A stretch of DNA of 64,000 bases from Marinicauda algicola (lineage in GTDB: Bacteria; Pseudomonadota; Alphaproteobacteria; Caulobacterales; Maricaulaceae): positions 1,364,001 through 1,428,000 of the forward strand of contig NZ_CP071057.1 of assembly GCF_017161425.1 (NCBI RefSeq), written 5' to 3'. Shown one piece after another: positions 8,536-20,487 of this stretch (position 1 is the first letter of the stretch; each line of letters begins with the position of its first letter). The notes below the pieces were generated by a model, which ran no database searches, was not told the DNA's origin, and saw only the letters and a list, made by a program, of their open reading frames with translations. The translations under genes were made by a program, and so were the position numbers.

Positions 8536-9300
8536 ATGTCCCGCCGCAAGAAGATATACGAAGGCAAGGCGAAGATTCTCTATGAAGGGCCCGAGCCGGG
8601 CACGCTCGTCGCCCACTTCAAGGACGACGCGACCGCCTTCAACAACAAGAAGCACGCCACGCTCGAGGGCAAGGGGGTCCTGAACAACCGGATCTCCGAG
8701 TTCATCATGACGCACCTCAACAATATCGGGGTGCCGACCCACTTCATCCGCCGCCTGAACATGCGCGAGCAGCTGGTGCGCGAGGTCGAGATCGTGCCGC
8801 TGGAAGTCGTCGTGCGCAACGTCGCGGCCGGGTCGATCGCCAAGCGTTTCGGCCTTGAGGAAGGCGAGCCGCTGCCGCGCTCCATCGTCGAGTTCTATTA
8901 CAAGAACGACGCGCTTGAGGACCCGATGGTCTCGGAAGAGCACATCACGGCGTTCAACTGGGCGACCACCCAGGACATCGACGACATGATCGCGCTGTCG
9001 CTGCGCGTGAACGACTTCATGAGCGGGCTGTTCGCCGGAGCGGGCATCCGCCTGATCGATTTCAAGCTGGAATTCGGCCGGCTCTACGACCAGAACGACA
9101 TACCCCGCCTCGTGCTCGCCGACGAGATCAGCCCGGACTCCTGCCGGCTGTGGGACATGGCGACGAACGAGAAGATGGACAAGGACCGCTTCCGCCGCGA
9201 TCTCGGCAATGTCACGGAGGCGTATGCCGAGGTGGCGCGCCGTCTCGGAATCATGAAGGAAAGCGGCCAGGCAAGCGACGGTCCGGAGGCAGTCAAATGA
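8536..9300 (+). CDS. purC: SAICAR synthase (phosphoribosylaminoimidazole-succinocarboxamide synthase)
   Basis: A 254-residue PurC joining CAIR and aspartate with ATP in de novo purine synthesis. The N-terminus [14 protein letters not shown] is the family ATP-binding start. VVRNVAAGS and the [10 protein letters not shown] and [14 protein letters not shown] motifs are all present, and the length is usual for the bacterial form. The start at 8536 is chosen because the frame upstream has no family similarity. It is first in a purC-purS-purQ-purL operon and overlaps purS by four bases. Confidence 0.96.
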   Translation: MSRRKKIYEGKAKILYEGPEPGTLVAHFKDDATAFNNKKHATLEGKGVLNNRISEFIMTHLNNIGVPTHFIRRLNMREQLVREVEIVPLEVVVRNVAAGSIAKRFGLEEGEPLPRSIVEFYYKNDALEDPMVSEEHITAFNWATTQDIDDMIALSLRVNDFMSGLFAGAGIRLIDFKLEFGRLYDQNDIPRLVLADEISPDSCRLWDMATNEKMDKDRFRRDLGNVTEAYAEVARRLGIMKESGQASDGPEAVK

Positions 9301-9539
9301 AAGCGCGCATCCACATCTATCTCAAGCCCGGCGTTCTCGACCCGCAAGGCTCGGCCGTCGCCCACTCGCTGAACCATCTCGGGTTCGAGGAGGTCACCGC
9401 CGCGCGCCAGGGCAAGCTCATCGAGCTCGACCTGGCGACCGCCGATGCCGAGGAAGCGGGAGCCCGGGTCAAGGCGATGTGCGACAAGCTGCTCGCCAAC
9501 CCGGTCATCGAAAACTACGACATCGAACTGAGCGCCTGA
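9297..9539 (+). CDS. purS: FGAM synthase subunit PurS
   Basis: An 80-residue PurS, the small structural subunit that bridges PurL and PurQ in three-part formylglycinamidine ribonucleotide synthase. Typical features are the start [18 protein letters not shown], the central SLNHLGF segment and the ending [11 protein letters not shown]. The start overlaps the purC stop in an ATGA, indicating translational coupling. Confidence 0.96.
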   Translation: MKARIHIYLKPGVLDPQGSAVAHSLNHLGFEEVTAARQGKLIELDLATADAEEAGARVKAMCDKLLANPVIENYDIELSA

Positions 9540-9559
9540 GAAGAAGGCGGACCTCCCCC

Positions 9560-10221
9560 ATGAAAACCGCCGTCATCGTCTTTCCCGGGTCCAATTGCGA
9601 CCGCGACGCCGCCGATGCGCTGCAGCGCGTCACCGGTATTCCCGCCGAAATGGTCTGGCACGAGGACACGACCCTGCCCGACGGGCTCGACCTCGTCGTC
9701 GTGCCGGGCGGCTTCTCCTATGGCGACTATCTGCGCTCCGGCGCGATCGCCGCGCGCTCGCCGATCATGCGCGACGTGGTCAAGAAGGCCGGTGACGGCA
9801 CGCCGGTGCTCGGCGTGTGCAACGGCTTCCAGATCCTCATCGAGACAGGTCTCCTGCCGGGGGCGCTGATGCGCAATGCCGGCCTTCGCTTCGTGTGCGA
9901 AAGAACACCGCTCTCGATCGAGACGAAGAACTCGATGTTCACCCGCGCCTATGGCGACACGAAGGAAGTCGTGTTCCCGATCGCGCACCACGACGGCAAT
10001 TACTTCGCGGACGAAGATACGCTGAAGGAACTCGAGGACGAGGGACGCGTGGTGTTCCGCTACCTGAACAATCCGAACGGCTCGATCCACGACATCGCGG
10101 GCATCGCCAACAAGGCCGGCAACGTGCTCGGCATGATGCCCCACCCCGAGCGCGCCGTCGACGAGACCCATGGCGGGACCGACGGTCTCGGCGTGTTCGA
10201 GAGCCTGCTGGGAGGCCAGAA

Positions 10222-10225
<4 letters not shown>
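9560..10225 (+). CDS. purQ: FGAM synthase glutaminase subunit PurQ
   Basis: A 221-residue class I glutamine amidotransferase that supplies ammonia to PurL. The N-terminus [13 protein letters not shown] is the PurQ hallmark. The nucleophilic Cys is in GVCNGFQ, and the His/Glu pair is in [18 protein letters not shown] motif, usual for this subunit, is also present. The start follows purS by 20 bases and the stop overlaps purL by four. Confidence 0.96.
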
Positions 10226-12456
<2,231 letters not shown>

Positions 12457-12482
12457 GGAGAAAGCTCCCGCACTGCCCGCCT

Positions 12483-12550
12483 CCCCCGAGCCCGTAGGGC
12501 GTCGGGGGTCCGGAGATCAGGGCGCTCCGGGGCCCCGCTTTCGCGGGGGC
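12483..12550. repeat. Three consecutive hairpins between convergent genes
   Basis: Three inverted repeats follow one another: CCCCCGAGCCC/GTA/GGGC-G-TCGGGGG (12483-12508), CCGGAG/9-base loop/CTCCGG (12510-12530) and CCCCGC/TTTC/GCGGGG (about 12532-12550). They fill the 118-base gap between purL and a convergent gene. They may work as a two-way terminator without T-tracts, or belong to a dispersed palindromic repeat family. Confidence 0.5.
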
Positions 12551-12574
12551 AGGCGGGGCGGGGTGACGGACCGC

Positions 12575-13045
12575 CTACTCCGCGGCACACGCCGCGAGGG
12601 CGAGATTGTGCCGGACGGCCGGCTCGTCCGGGGCGAGCTCGGCCGCCGCCCGGAAATCCTCGGCCGCACCGGCAAGGTCGCCTTCCATCCAGCGCGCGGC
12701 GCCGCGATTGGTGTGGGCGGTCCACTGGATCTCGCTCATGGCGACACCGGCATCGCAGATGGCCATCAGCTGGTCGCGGCTGCGGTGGGCGACCGCGGCG
12801 CAGAGATTGACGTAGGCCGCGCCCTGCACGGTGGAGCTGGCGCCTTCCACGGCGCGCCAGCCGAAGGCCTCGGCCGCGCGCCACTCCTGGCGCTCGACCC
12901 GCGTCGCGGCGGCGGCAACGTCGCGGTTGCCCGCGCTCTGCGGCACGAAGGCGGGCTCGGAGGGGCAGTCCTGCGCGGCGGCGGTGCCGGCGAGCATGAC
13001 AGCGGCGAGAGCGCCCGAAAGGGCAAGCGAGATCCTGGGGAGCAT
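12575..13045 (-). CDS. Exported TPR-like protein
   Basis: A 156-residue protein with a clear signal peptide (LALSGALAAVMLAGTAAAQ) and helical, alanine-rich repeats. The C-terminal part (TNRGAARWMEGDLAGAAEDF, then AAELAPDEPAVRHNLAL) matches a tetratricopeptide unit; earlier segments look like degenerate copies. Cysteines occur after the signal, mid-protein and near the C-terminus. No specific family is recognised. TPR proteins usually mediate protein-protein contacts. The upstream region holds a TetR-like palindrome. Confidence 0.7.
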   Translation of the reverse strand: MLPRISLALSGALAAVMLAGTAAAQDCPSEPAFVPQSAGNRDVAAAATRVERQEWRAAEAFGWRAVEGASSTVQGAAYVNLCAAVAHRSRDQLMAICDAGVAMSEIQWTAHTNRGAARWMEGDLAGAAEDFRAAAELAPDEPAVRHNLALAACAAE

Positions 13046-13103
13046 GATTTCTCTTCCTGTAGACTTGGGCTGGGCGCACCCGATGCGCGACCCATATATG
13101 AAC

Positions 13104-13156
13104 AGCGTTCACTCCTATAACGGCGTGATCGTCGTTTGAAAAGTGAACGACGTTTA
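13104..13156. promoter_or_regulatory. Candidate TetR-type operator region
   Basis: GCGTTCACT (13105-13113) and AGTGAACG (13142-13149) are inverted half-sites. The second is part of TGAACG-A-CGTTTA (13144-13156), a palindrome with one mismatch. CGTCGTT/AACGACG (13130-13152) is a further perfect stem. The block lies 60-110 bases upstream of the TPR-protein start. TGAACG-centred palindromes are common TetR-family targets; no tetR gene is in the window. Confidence 0.4.
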
Positions 13157-13233
13157 ACTTTCCTGTGATTTCGCAAGCCGCCAGCCCGGCGCTCCCGCGC
13201 GGCCACGGCGTTTCTTCCGGTGTTTCAATCGGA

Positions 13234-14055
13234 TCAGTGGGTGTCCGGCGCGCCGGCGGCCGCGAGCGCGGACCGCGCGATGTGCTCGCGCAGGCTTCGG
13301 TGCCGCTCCGGGTCGGTCATGTCGATATTGACTGCGAACAGCCAGGTGTCGGACTCGGACTCCAGCCACCCGACGAACCAGCCGATATCGGGCTGGCCTT
13401 CCGGCTGGCCCCAGCCGGTCTTGCCGCGCAGCACCCAATCCTCGCCGCGCTCGACCTCCATGAAGCCGATCACGGTCTCCATATGGGCCGGTTCGACCGG
13501 CAGAACGCGCGCATGCAGGCGCTGCAGGAAGCCGACCTGCTCGCGCGCGGTCACCGAGAGCGGACCCTCCAGCCAGAACGTGCCGACCTCGTCCGGGCCG
13601 CCGACATGCTCGTCGCCATAGCCCAGGAGCGTCACCATGCGGGCCATGTGCCCGTGCCCCGCTTCACCGGCGAGACGCGAATAGGCCCAGTAGGCCGAGC
13701 GCCGGAAGGCGCTGCGAAGAGTCTGGTCCTGGTCCCATCCTCCGCCGCGCTCGACCCCGTCCCAGGCGATGATTTCGCTTTCCGGGTCGGTGATCACTCC
13801 GGCTTCGAGCAGGATCATCGTATTGGCGATCTTGAAGGTCGAGGCCGGCAGGAAGCGTTCGTCCACGCGCGCCCCGCCCCCGGTCCATTCCGCCCCGTCG
13901 GACAGCCGGCGCACCAGCACCGCCCCCTCGACGCCGGCCTCCTCGAGGATGGCGTCGAGCATACCGGCCGCAGGTTCGATCGTGTCACGGACGCCTTGCG
14001 CCGCTGCGCCGGCAAAGCCGATCACCGCGGCAAGAAGCGCCAGAACCCTTCGCAC
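13234..14055 (-). CDS. Class D beta-lactamase-like serine hydrolase
   Basis: A 273-residue protein starting at a GTG with a good GGAGGA site in front; the ATG further upstream only adds a basic non-coding-like stretch. A signal peptide (VLALLAAVIGFAGAAAQ) is followed by the penicillin-binding fold: STFK at 72-75 (acylated Ser72, carbamylatable Lys75), W161 in FWLEGPLSV and KTG at 212-214. The second motif reads SAY (120-122) rather than SxV, and the YGN box reads YGD (146-148). It may be a real OXA-type enzyme with altered specificity or a BlaR/LOV-like relative; length favours an enzyme. Confidence 0.8.
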   Translation of the reverse strand: MRRVLALLAAVIGFAGAAAQGVRDTIEPAAGMLDAILEEAGVEGAVLVRRLSDGAEWTGGGARVDERFLPASTFKIANTMILLEAGVITDPESEIIAWDGVERGGGWDQDQTLRSAFRRSAYWAYSRLAGEAGHGHMARMVTLLGYGDEHVGGPDEVGTFWLEGPLSVTAREQVGFLQRLHARVLPVEPAHMETVIGFMEVERGEDWVLRGKTGWGQPEGQPDIGWFVGWLESESDTWLFAVNIDMTDPERHRSLREHIARSALAAAGAPDTH

Positions 14056-14134
14056 CCTCGATCCTCCCCGTCCTGCGGAGCCGAAGAGACAGGCTCGGAT
14101 GCAAATGCGGCGCCGGCAGGGCGCCGCATCGCGA

Positions 14135-14608
14135 TCAGAACGGGATGTCGTCGTCCAGCGTGTCGGAGGAGAAGTCCTCGCGCGGGCGCTCCTGGCGCTG
14201 GCCGCCGGAGGACTGGTCCTCCATCGCATAGCCGCCGGAGCGTCCGCCGCCCTCGCCGCGGCCGTCGAGCATGGTCAGCTCGCCGCGGAATTTCTGCAGC
14301 ACGACCTCGGTCGTGTAGCGGTCCTGCCCGCTCTGGTCGGTCCATTTGCGCGTCTGCAGCTGGCCCTCGATGTAAACCTTGGAGCCCTTCTTGAGATAGT
14401 TCTCGGCGACCTTGGCGAGGTTGTCGTTGAAGATCACGACATTGTGCCACTCGGTCTTCTCGCGGCGTTCCCCGGTCTGGCGGTCGCGCCACTGCTCGCT
14501 GGTGGCGAGGCGCATGTTGACCACCGGATCGCCCGAGGGCAGGCGGCGGATTTCCGGGTCCGCGCCGAGATTGCCGATGAGGATTACCTTGTTGACGCTT
14601 CCGGCCAT
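14135..14608 (-). CDS. ssb: Single-stranded DNA-binding protein
   Basis: A 157-residue SSB starting [19 protein letters not shown], the OB-fold entry strand. It continues with [23 protein letters not shown] and a Gly/Gln-rich linker, and ends in the acidic tip DDDIPF that recruits repair and replication partners. An in-frame ATG 42 bases upstream gives a charged extension not seen in the family. It coats single-stranded DNA in replication, recombination and repair. It is divergent from uvrA with a LexA box between them. Confidence 0.95.
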   Translation of the reverse strand: MAGSVNKVILIGNLGADPEIRRLPSGDPVVNMRLATSEQWRDRQTGERREKTEWHNVVIFNDNLAKVAENYLKKGSKVYIEGQLQTRKWTDQSGQDRYTTEVVLQKFRGELTMLDGRGEGGGRSGGYAMEDQSSGGQRQERPREDFSSDTLDDDIPF

Positions 14609-14644
14609 GTCCATCCACTCCCGCTTGCGTTCTTCCGCAAATTT

Positions 14645-14659
14645 GTTCACATAATGTTC
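14645..14659. promoter_or_regulatory. LexA (SOS) box between ssb and uvrA
   Basis: GTTCACATAATGTTC is an exact match to the alphaproteobacterial LexA consensus GTTC-N7-GTTC. It lies 36 bases upstream of ssb and 163 upstream of uvrA, so it probably gives damage-inducible expression, most directly of ssb. Confidence 0.85.
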
Positions 14660-14822
14660 CGGCCGTCAAGGCGCGGCGATTCACAGGCGAGTTCACATCA
14701 CTCCGGCGCCCGAGTCCATTGCCGGGGCTGAACGGCTCTGTGGGAAAGCACCTTGGCTGTGGAAGCAGGCACGCGAGAGGCCTAAGTATGAGCCTCGCGC
14801 GAAGGAAGTTCAAAAGACCCCC

Positions 14823-17702
14823 ATGGCTCATACCCACATTTCCGTGCGCGGCGCCCGCGAGCATAATCTGAAGGATGTCTCGGTCGATCTGCCGCGCGAC
14901 AAGCTCATCGTGTTCACCGGCCTGTCCGGCTCGGGCAAGTCCTCGCTCGCCTTCGACACGATCTATGCCGAGGGACAGCGGCGCTATGTGGAGAGCCTGT
15001 CGGCCTATGCGCGCCAGTTCCTGGAGCTGATGAGCAAGCCGGACGTGGATTCCATCGAAGGCCTCTCTCCTGCGATCTCGATCGAGCAGAAGACGACCTC
15101 GAAGAACCCGCGCTCGACGGTGGGCACGGTCACCGAGATCTACGACTACATGCGCCTGCTGTGGGCGCGCGTGGGCACGCCCTACTCCCCGGCCACCGGC
15201 GAGCCGATCAGCGCGCAGACCGTCTCCCAGATGGTCGACCGGCTGATGGCGCTCGAGGACGGCGCCAAGCTCTACCTGCTCGCCCCCATCGTGCGCGGAC
15301 GCAAGGGCGAGTACCGCAAGGAGTTCGCCGATCTCCTCAAGCAGGGCTTCCAGCGCGTGAAGGTCGACGGGGAGTTCCACGCCCTCGAGGACGCACCCGA
15401 GCTCGACAAGAAGTTCAAGCACGATATCGACGTCGTGGTGGACCGCGTCGTCATCAAGGAGGGCCTGGAGCAGCGCCTGGCGGACTCGCTGGAGACGGCC
15501 CTGCGCCTGGCCGATGGGATCGCCGTCGCCGAACTCGCCGCCGCCTCGAGCGGCTACGAAGCCGGCGATCGCATCATCTTCTCCGAAAAGTTCGCCTGTC
15601 CGGTCTCCGGCTTCACCATCCCCGAGATCGAGCCGCGCCTGTTCTCGTTCAACAATCCGTTCGGCGCCTGTCCGGCCTGCGACGGGCTGGGACAGAGCCT
15701 GAAGTTCGACGAGGACCTCGTCGTCCCCGACCGGGAGAAATCGCTCTATGACGGGGCCATCGCGCCCTGGAACCGGGCGACCTCGAAGCTCTACCAGCAG
15801 ACGCTGGATGCCCTCGCCGACCATTTCGACGCCTCGATGTTCAAGCCTTGGCGCGATCTTCCCGAGGACTTCAGGCAGGTCGTGCTCTACGGGACGGACC
15901 AGAAGGTCACCTTCACCTACGAGGACGGGCTGCGCCAGTTCAAGACGACCAAGCCCTTCGAGGGCGTGATCCCGAACCTGCAGCGGCGCTGGCGCGAGAC
16001 CGACTCCGCCTGGGTGCGCGAGGACCTCGCCCGCTTCCAGTCCGCCCAACCCTGCGAGATGTGCGGTGGCAAGCGCCTGAAGCCGGAGGCCCTGGCGGTG
16101 AAGGTCGCCGGCAACGACATCTCCGAGGCCGGCGAGCGCTCCATCCGCCAGGCGCGCGACTGGTTCGAGGAGATCGAGGCGACGCTCACCGACAAGGAGC
16201 AGGAGATCGCGCGGCGGATCCTGAAGGAGATCCGCGACCGGCTGCGCTTCCTCGTCGATGTCGGGCTGGACTATCTCACGCTCAGCCGCGCGTCGGGCAC
16301 GCTTTCGGGCGGCGAGAGCCAGCGCATCCGGCTGGCGAGCCAGATCGGCTCGGGGCTGACCGGCGTGCTCTACGTCCTCGACGAGCCTTCGATCGGCCTG
16401 CACCAGCGCGACAACTCGCGCCTTCTGGACTCGCTGCGCGGGCTGCGCGATCTCGGCAATACCGTGATCGTCGTGGAACACGACGAGGAGGCGATCGAGA
16501 CCGCCGACTTCGTGCTCGATCTCGGCCCGGCAGCCGGCGTGCATGGCGGCCATGTCGTCGCCCAGGGCACGCCCGAAGAGGTGCGCGCCAATCCGAAGAG
16601 CCTGACCGGCCAGTACCTCTCCGGCGCGAAGCTCATCGAGGTGCCCGAACAGCGCCGCAAGGTGATTCCCAAGCGCATGCTCTCGATCAAGGGGGCGACC
16701 GGCAACAACCTCCAGAACGTCGATGCCGACTTCCCGCTCGGGGTGTTCACCTGCGTCACCGGGGTCTCGGGCGGGGGCAAGTCGACCCTGACGATCGAGA
16801 CGCTCTACAAGGCCGCGGCGCGAAAGCTCAACAAGTCCGGCCAGGTGCCCGCGCCGCACGACGCGATCGAGGGTCTCGAGCATCTCGACAAGATCATCGA
16901 TATCGACCAGAGCCCGATCGGGCGCACCCCGCGCTCCAACCCGGCGACCTATACCGGGGCATTCACCCCGATCCGCGACTGGTTCGCCTCCCTGCCCGAG
17001 GCGCAGACGCGCGGCTACAAGCCGGGCCGCTTCTCCTTCAACGTGAAGGGCGGGCGCTGCGAGGCCTGCCAGGGCGACGGCGTGGTGAAGATCGAGATGC
17101 ACTTCCTGCCCGACGTCTTCGTGGAGTGCGATGTCTGCCACGGCAAGCGCTTCAACCGCGAGACGCTGGAGGTCCAGTTCAAGGGCAAGTCGATCGCCGA
17201 CGTGCTCGACATGACGGTCGACGAGGCCGCCGACTTCTTCAAGGCGGTCCCCAGCGTGCGCGACAAGATGATCACGCTGCAGCGCGTCGGGCTCGGATAC
17301 GTCAAGGTCGGCCAGCCCGCCACCCAGCTCTCCGGTGGCGAGGCGCAGCGCGTGAAGCTGTCCAAGGAACTGTCCAAGCGGGCCACGGGCCGCACGCTCT
17401 ACATCCTCGACGAGCCCACGACAGGGCTGCATTTCGAGGACGTGAAGAAGCTGCTCGAAGTGCTCCACGAACTCGTCGAGCAGGGCAATTCGGTGGTGGT
17501 GATCGAGCACAATCTCGACGTCATCAAGACCGCCGACTGGCTCATCGATCTCGGTCCCGAGGGCGGGGATGGCGGCGGACGCATCGTCGCCGCCGGCACT
17601 CCCGAGCACGTCGCGGGCGTGGAGGAGAGCTGGACCGGGCGCTATCTGAAACCGATGCTGGAGCGCGACCGGGCCCGGCAGAGGAAGCTGAAGGCGGGGT
17701 AG
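14823..17702 (+). CDS. uvrA: Excinuclease ABC subunit A
   Basis: A 959-residue UvrA, the damage-sensing ATPase of nucleotide excision repair. It has two ABC modules: Walker [10 protein letters not shown] near the N-terminus and GVSGGGKST later, each with an LSGGE signature ([18 protein letters not shown]) and a DEP Walker B. Zinc-site motifs [25 protein letters not shown] and CDVCHGKRF are present. The usual cysteine cluster after RLLWARVG is replaced by YSPATGEPI, a variant I know from other alphaproteobacterial UvrA proteins. SOS control is likely through the upstream LexA box. Confidence 0.97.
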   Translation: MAHTHISVRGAREHNLKDVSVDLPRDKLIVFTGLSGSGKSSLAFDTIYAEGQRRYVESLSAYARQFLELMSKPDVDSIEGLSPAISIEQKTTSKNPRSTVGTVTEIYDYMRLLWARVGTPYSPATGEPISAQTVSQMVDRLMALEDGAKLYLLAPIVRGRKGEYRKEFADLLKQGFQRVKVDGEFHALEDAPELDKKFKHDIDVVVDRVVIKEGLEQRLADSLETALRLADGIAVAELAAASSGYEAGDRIIFSEKFACPVSGFTIPEIEPRLFSFNNPFGACPACDGLGQSLKFDEDLVVPDREKSLYDGAIAPWNRATSKLYQQTLDALADHFDASMFKPWRDLPEDFRQVVLYGTDQKVTFTYEDGLRQFKTTKPFEGVIPNLQRRWRETDSAWVREDLARFQSAQPCEMCGGKRLKPEALAVKVAGNDISEAGERSIRQARDWFEEIEATLTDKEQEIARRILKEIRDRLRFLVDVGLDYLTLSRASGTLSGGESQRIRLASQIGSGLTGVLYVLDEPSIGLHQRDNSRLLDSLRGLRDLGNTVIVVEHDEEAIETADFVLDLGPAAGVHGGHVVAQGTPEEVRANPKSLTGQYLSGAKLIEVPEQRRKVIPKRMLSIKGATGNNLQNVDADFPLGVFTCVTGVSGGGKSTLTIETLYKAAARKLNKSGQVPAPHDAIEGLEHLDKIIDIDQSPIGRTPRSNPATYTGAFTPIRDWFASLPEAQTRGYKPGRFSFNVKGGRCEACQGDGVVKIEMHFLPDVFVECDVCHGKRFNRETLEVQFKGKSIADVLDMTVDEAADFFKAVPSVRDKMITLQRVGLGYVKVGQPATQLSGGEAQRVKLSKELSKRATGRTLYILDEPTTGLHFEDVKKLLEVLHELVEQGNSVVVIEHNLDVIKTADWLIDLGPEGGDGGGRIVAAGTPEHVAGVEESWTGRYLKPMLERDRARQRKLKAG

Positions 17703-17726
17703 GCTCCACGCCGGGTGGGCGCTCCA

Positions 17727-18347
17727 TCAAATCACCAGCGCCACCAGCCAGAACGTCCCCGCGATCGTCACCACGCCGGCGATGACGCCGAGGATCGTGA
17801 CGAGGCCGTCCTGGGTCGTCAGACCGAGGCCCAGCAGGATCAGCGCGATGGCCGGGATCACCACCCCGCCCGGCACGCTGGCATAGAGCACCATCAGCGC
17901 GCTGACGGCGACGCACATCAGCGAGATCACCCGCGGCATGGGCTTGCGGAAGGCGATCGCGAAGCGCGGGAGCACGAAGCGGTCCAGCCATCTGATGAAC
18001 GGGCGGGCTTTCTCCAGCCCCCGGTCGAAGGCCTTGCGGCCGAAGCTCACCCGGCGCAGGCGCCCGGGCAGCCAGAGCTTGGGGCGCGACAGCGCGAAGT
18101 GGATCGAGATCACCAGGGCGACCAGCGCCATGGCGTAGCTCACCCCCGGCAGGGCGCCCACCACGGGCAGGACCGAGATCAGCGCGGGCACCAGCAGGAG
18201 CGGGCCGAAGCTGCGGTGGGCCAGCGCTTCCAGGATCTCGTCGACCGAGATCGTCTCCCCGCCCTCCTGCGCACGCAGATCCTCCAGCACGTCCTCGAGA
18301 CGGGCCGGATGAACCTCGAAGGGGCTGTGTCGCTTCCGGTCCGCCAT
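17727..18347 (-). CDS. ExoD family membrane protein
   Basis: A 206-residue inner-membrane protein with the ExoD family layout: a cytoplasmic N-terminal helix (LEDVLEDL), the motif ALAHRSFGPLLLVPALI, a helix pair around LPGVSYAMALVAL, a basic middle segment with RKAFDRGLEKARPFIRWLDR, and two to three C-terminal membrane helices. ExoD was named for an exopolysaccharide and alkali-tolerance role in Sinorhizobium; the biochemical role is not established. It converges on uvrA with a 24-base gap. Confidence 0.85.
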   Translation of the reverse strand: MADRKRHSPFEVHPARLEDVLEDLRAQEGGETISVDEILEALAHRSFGPLLLVPALISVLPVVGALPGVSYAMALVALVISIHFALSRPKLWLPGRLRRVSFGRKAFDRGLEKARPFIRWLDRFVLPRFAIAFRKPMPRVISLMCVAVSALMVLYASVPGGVVIPAIALILLGLGLTTQDGLVTILGVIAGVVTIAGTFWLVALVI

Positions 18348-18385
18348 GGCCTGTGGTCAACACCTGGAGGGAGCTGCGCGATCCG

Positions 18386-19354
18386 TCAGCGCCGCGCGGG
18401 CATCCGCCAGATCAGCACCGCCGAGAACAGCGCGAACACCAGCGCCTGGGCGAGCGCCTGGGGCTGGAAGCCGGCGCCGGCCTCGAGCCCGGTCGCACGC
18501 TGGAAGGTCTCCACGATCAGCACCCCGAGCGGGGTTTCCGGCGAGCGGGCGAGCGCGACGGCGAGGGTGGAGATGAGGGTGAGCGCGTTGAAGCCGCCAT
18601 GCAGCCCGATCACCCCCCAGATCGACCCCTGCCGCAGCGCGAGCAGGGCGAGGAAAAGGCCGGTCATGAAGATGCCGGCGAGCCCGGCAAGACCGTTCGC
18701 CAGGCCTGCGAGCAGCACGTGGGCGTGAAGCAGGGTGAAGGCGAGCGTCGTCGCGATCACGCCCGCCGTCCGGCCCCAGCGCGCGGCGAGCGTGCTCATC
18801 AGCCAGCCGCGGAAGACGACCTCCTCGATCCCTCCCTGCAGCAGGAAGAACAGCGCGATCGCGCCGAACACGAGCCAGACGCCCGGATCGGCGAGCCGTC
18901 CCCAGTCGGCCGCGGCGACCTCCCCGGCGATGTCGACGGGGAAGACCACGCCCATGAGCGCGACCGCCACGGCCAAAGCGGCGAGCACCGCCGCCGACAG
19001 GAAGAGGCCACCGAAAAAGCGCCGCCCGGCCTGTCGCGGACCCATGCCGATGCTGGCCACCCCGCGCCGCTCGAAGGCGCGCAGCCAGAGCCAGGCGAGC
19101 CCGCCCCAGACGAGGAACTGCACCAGCAGCAGCGCGAACAGCACACCGGCCGGCGGCAGAGTGGCGAGCGCGGCCTCCAGCGCGGCCTCGTCGGCGAACA
19201 CGCCCGCACCGCGCGTGGCGACGATCCAGACGAGCTGGCCGACGCCGTAGAGGAGCGCCCCGGCGAGATAGAACAGGACGACCAGCAGAAGCGCCGCCCA
19301 GCCCCAGCTGCGCCGCGCCGCCTCCGGCCAGGGCGCGTAGAGAGCGGTCTTCAT
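18386..19354 (-). CDS. CPBP family intramembrane metalloprotease
   Basis: A 322-residue polytopic protein with about eight hydrophobic segments. The Abi/CPBP motifs are in the expected order: EEVVFRGWL (EExxxR), then FTLLHAH (FxxxH), then GLHGGFN. These residues form the putative catalytic or metal site within the membrane. Bacterial CPBP proteases act in peptide or bacteriocin self-protection and prenylated-protein processing; no substrate is indicated here. It sits 22 bases downstream of another membrane protein on the same strand, so cotranscription is likely. Confidence 0.88.
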   Translation of the reverse strand: MKTALYAPWPEAARRSWGWAALLLVVLFYLAGALLYGVGQLVWIVATRGAGVFADEAALEAALATLPPAGVLFALLLVQFLVWGGLAWLWLRAFERRGVASIGMGPRQAGRRFFGGLFLSAAVLAALAVAVALMGVVFPVDIAGEVAAADWGRLADPGVWLVFGAIALFFLLQGGIEEVVFRGWLMSTLAARWGRTAGVIATTLAFTLLHAHVLLAGLANGLAGLAGIFMTGLFLALLALRQGSIWGVIGLHGGFNALTLISTLAVALARSPETPLGVLIVETFQRATGLEAGAGFQPQALAQALVFALFSAVLIWRMPARR

Positions 19355-19376
19355 GCGGGATCGGCCATTGCGGAAA

Positions 19377-20405
19377 TCACCCCTCGCCCGGCGCGGCGCC
19401 GACGGAGCCGGCCGGGGCGGAGATGTCCTCGGCCTTTGCCGCCTCGCCGCCGGAATGGCGCACGGCGGCGTAGGCCCCGACGCCGTGCCAGAGGCCTTCG
19501 ACGATGATCTGGAAGGCGACCTGGATCAGCAGGACGAGGATGACCGCCGCGAGTATGCCGGGCTCGGTGAAGATCTGGCCCAGGATCTCGAACACCTCCT
19601 GCGCGGTCTCGGGATTGGCCTGCTCGAGTCCCTGCAGCGTGCCGAGCGAGCCGAGCAGGCCGGCGACCACGACGACCTGCTGGAATACGCTGATGATCGT
19701 CGCGCCGACCAGGATGATCGCGACGAGAACGAGATAAGACAGGAACATCCAGCCGACGATGCCCTTCGTCGCGGCGAAGCTCTCGAACAGGCGGAAGCGC
19801 TGCTCGTTCACGGTCATGGCCGGCGCGGCCGCGAACTTGATGCAGATCCAGATCGCGGCGATGGCGAGCGCGACGAAGACGAGGAACCAGACGATCCCGG
19901 CGCCGAGCCCGGCCCAGATCGAGCCCTCCCCGGCCGCGAGCAGCCCGGCCCCGCCGGCTCCGGCGATGGCGATCACGATAGCACCCGCGATCCAGGCGAT
20001 GACCCAGAAGGCGATGAAGATGATGTTGATGCCGAACAGGCGAAGCTCGTCCGCGCCGAAGCGCAGCGGAATGCCGCCCTTGACCTCGTCGCGCGTCAGC
20101 AGGCGCAGCCACGCCCCCTGGATGGAGAGCGCGAACATGATGGCGAGGAGAACTCCGAGCAGGCCGAGAAGCCCGACCGAGCCAACCGCGGTCAGCGCCT
20201 GCTGCGCGCTCGGTTCGCGGCCCTCGGCCTCCATCTCGATGAGCATGGAGAGCATCGGCATGAAGGCTGCGATCATGAGCGCGACGATCAGGACATAGCC
20301 CACGATCTGGCTGATCGCGATGGCGAGGACGCCGCCGGGCCTGCGGCCGATCGCCTTGAAGAAGAAGAAGGTGGCGGTGACGAAATCGTAGGGCGCTTTG
20401 GTCAT
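19377..20405 (-). CDS. Multi-pass membrane protein, unknown
   Basis: A 342-residue inner-membrane protein with about six long hydrophobic segments: near residue 20, two around 70-100, then pairs around 150-190, 220-250 and 280-310. The C-terminus is Ala/Gly/Glu-rich. No catalytic motif is visible. The layout (N-terminal FVTATFFFFKAIGRRPGG, a central glycine-rich loop, long amphipathic segments) resembles uncharacterised families of the DUF975/glycerophosphoryl-diesterase membrane-domain type. The next upstream gene encodes a protein of similar design, and the two may be diverged paralogues. Confidence 0.7.
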   Translation of the reverse strand: MTKAPYDFVTATFFFFKAIGRRPGGVLAIAISQIVGYVLIVALMIAAFMPMLSMLIEMEAEGREPSAQQALTAVGSVGLLGLLGVLLAIMFALSIQGAWLRLLTRDEVKGGIPLRFGADELRLFGINIIFIAFWVIAWIAGAIVIAIAGAGGAGLLAAGEGSIWAGLGAGIVWFLVFVALAIAAIWICIKFAAAPAMTVNEQRFRLFESFAATKGIVGWMFLSYLVLVAIILVGATIISVFQQVVVVAGLLGSLGTLQGLEQANPETAQEVFEILGQIFTEPGILAAVILVLLIQVAFQIIVEGLWHGVGAYAAVRHSGGEAAKAEDISAPAGSVGAAPGEG

Positions 20406-20487
20406 CTCTCCCCCCGGCGCTGCGTGACCCGTGAAGCTTATCCAAGCCGCGCGGGGAAGTCTTCCCGGTTTCGTGACGCCCCCGCCT

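Noticed and set aside
15161-15230. Apparent loss of the first UvrA cysteine cluster (YSPATG instead of CPxCG)
   Set aside because: The frame is intact and this variant is familiar from other alphaproteobacterial UvrA proteins, so it is a lineage feature and not damage.
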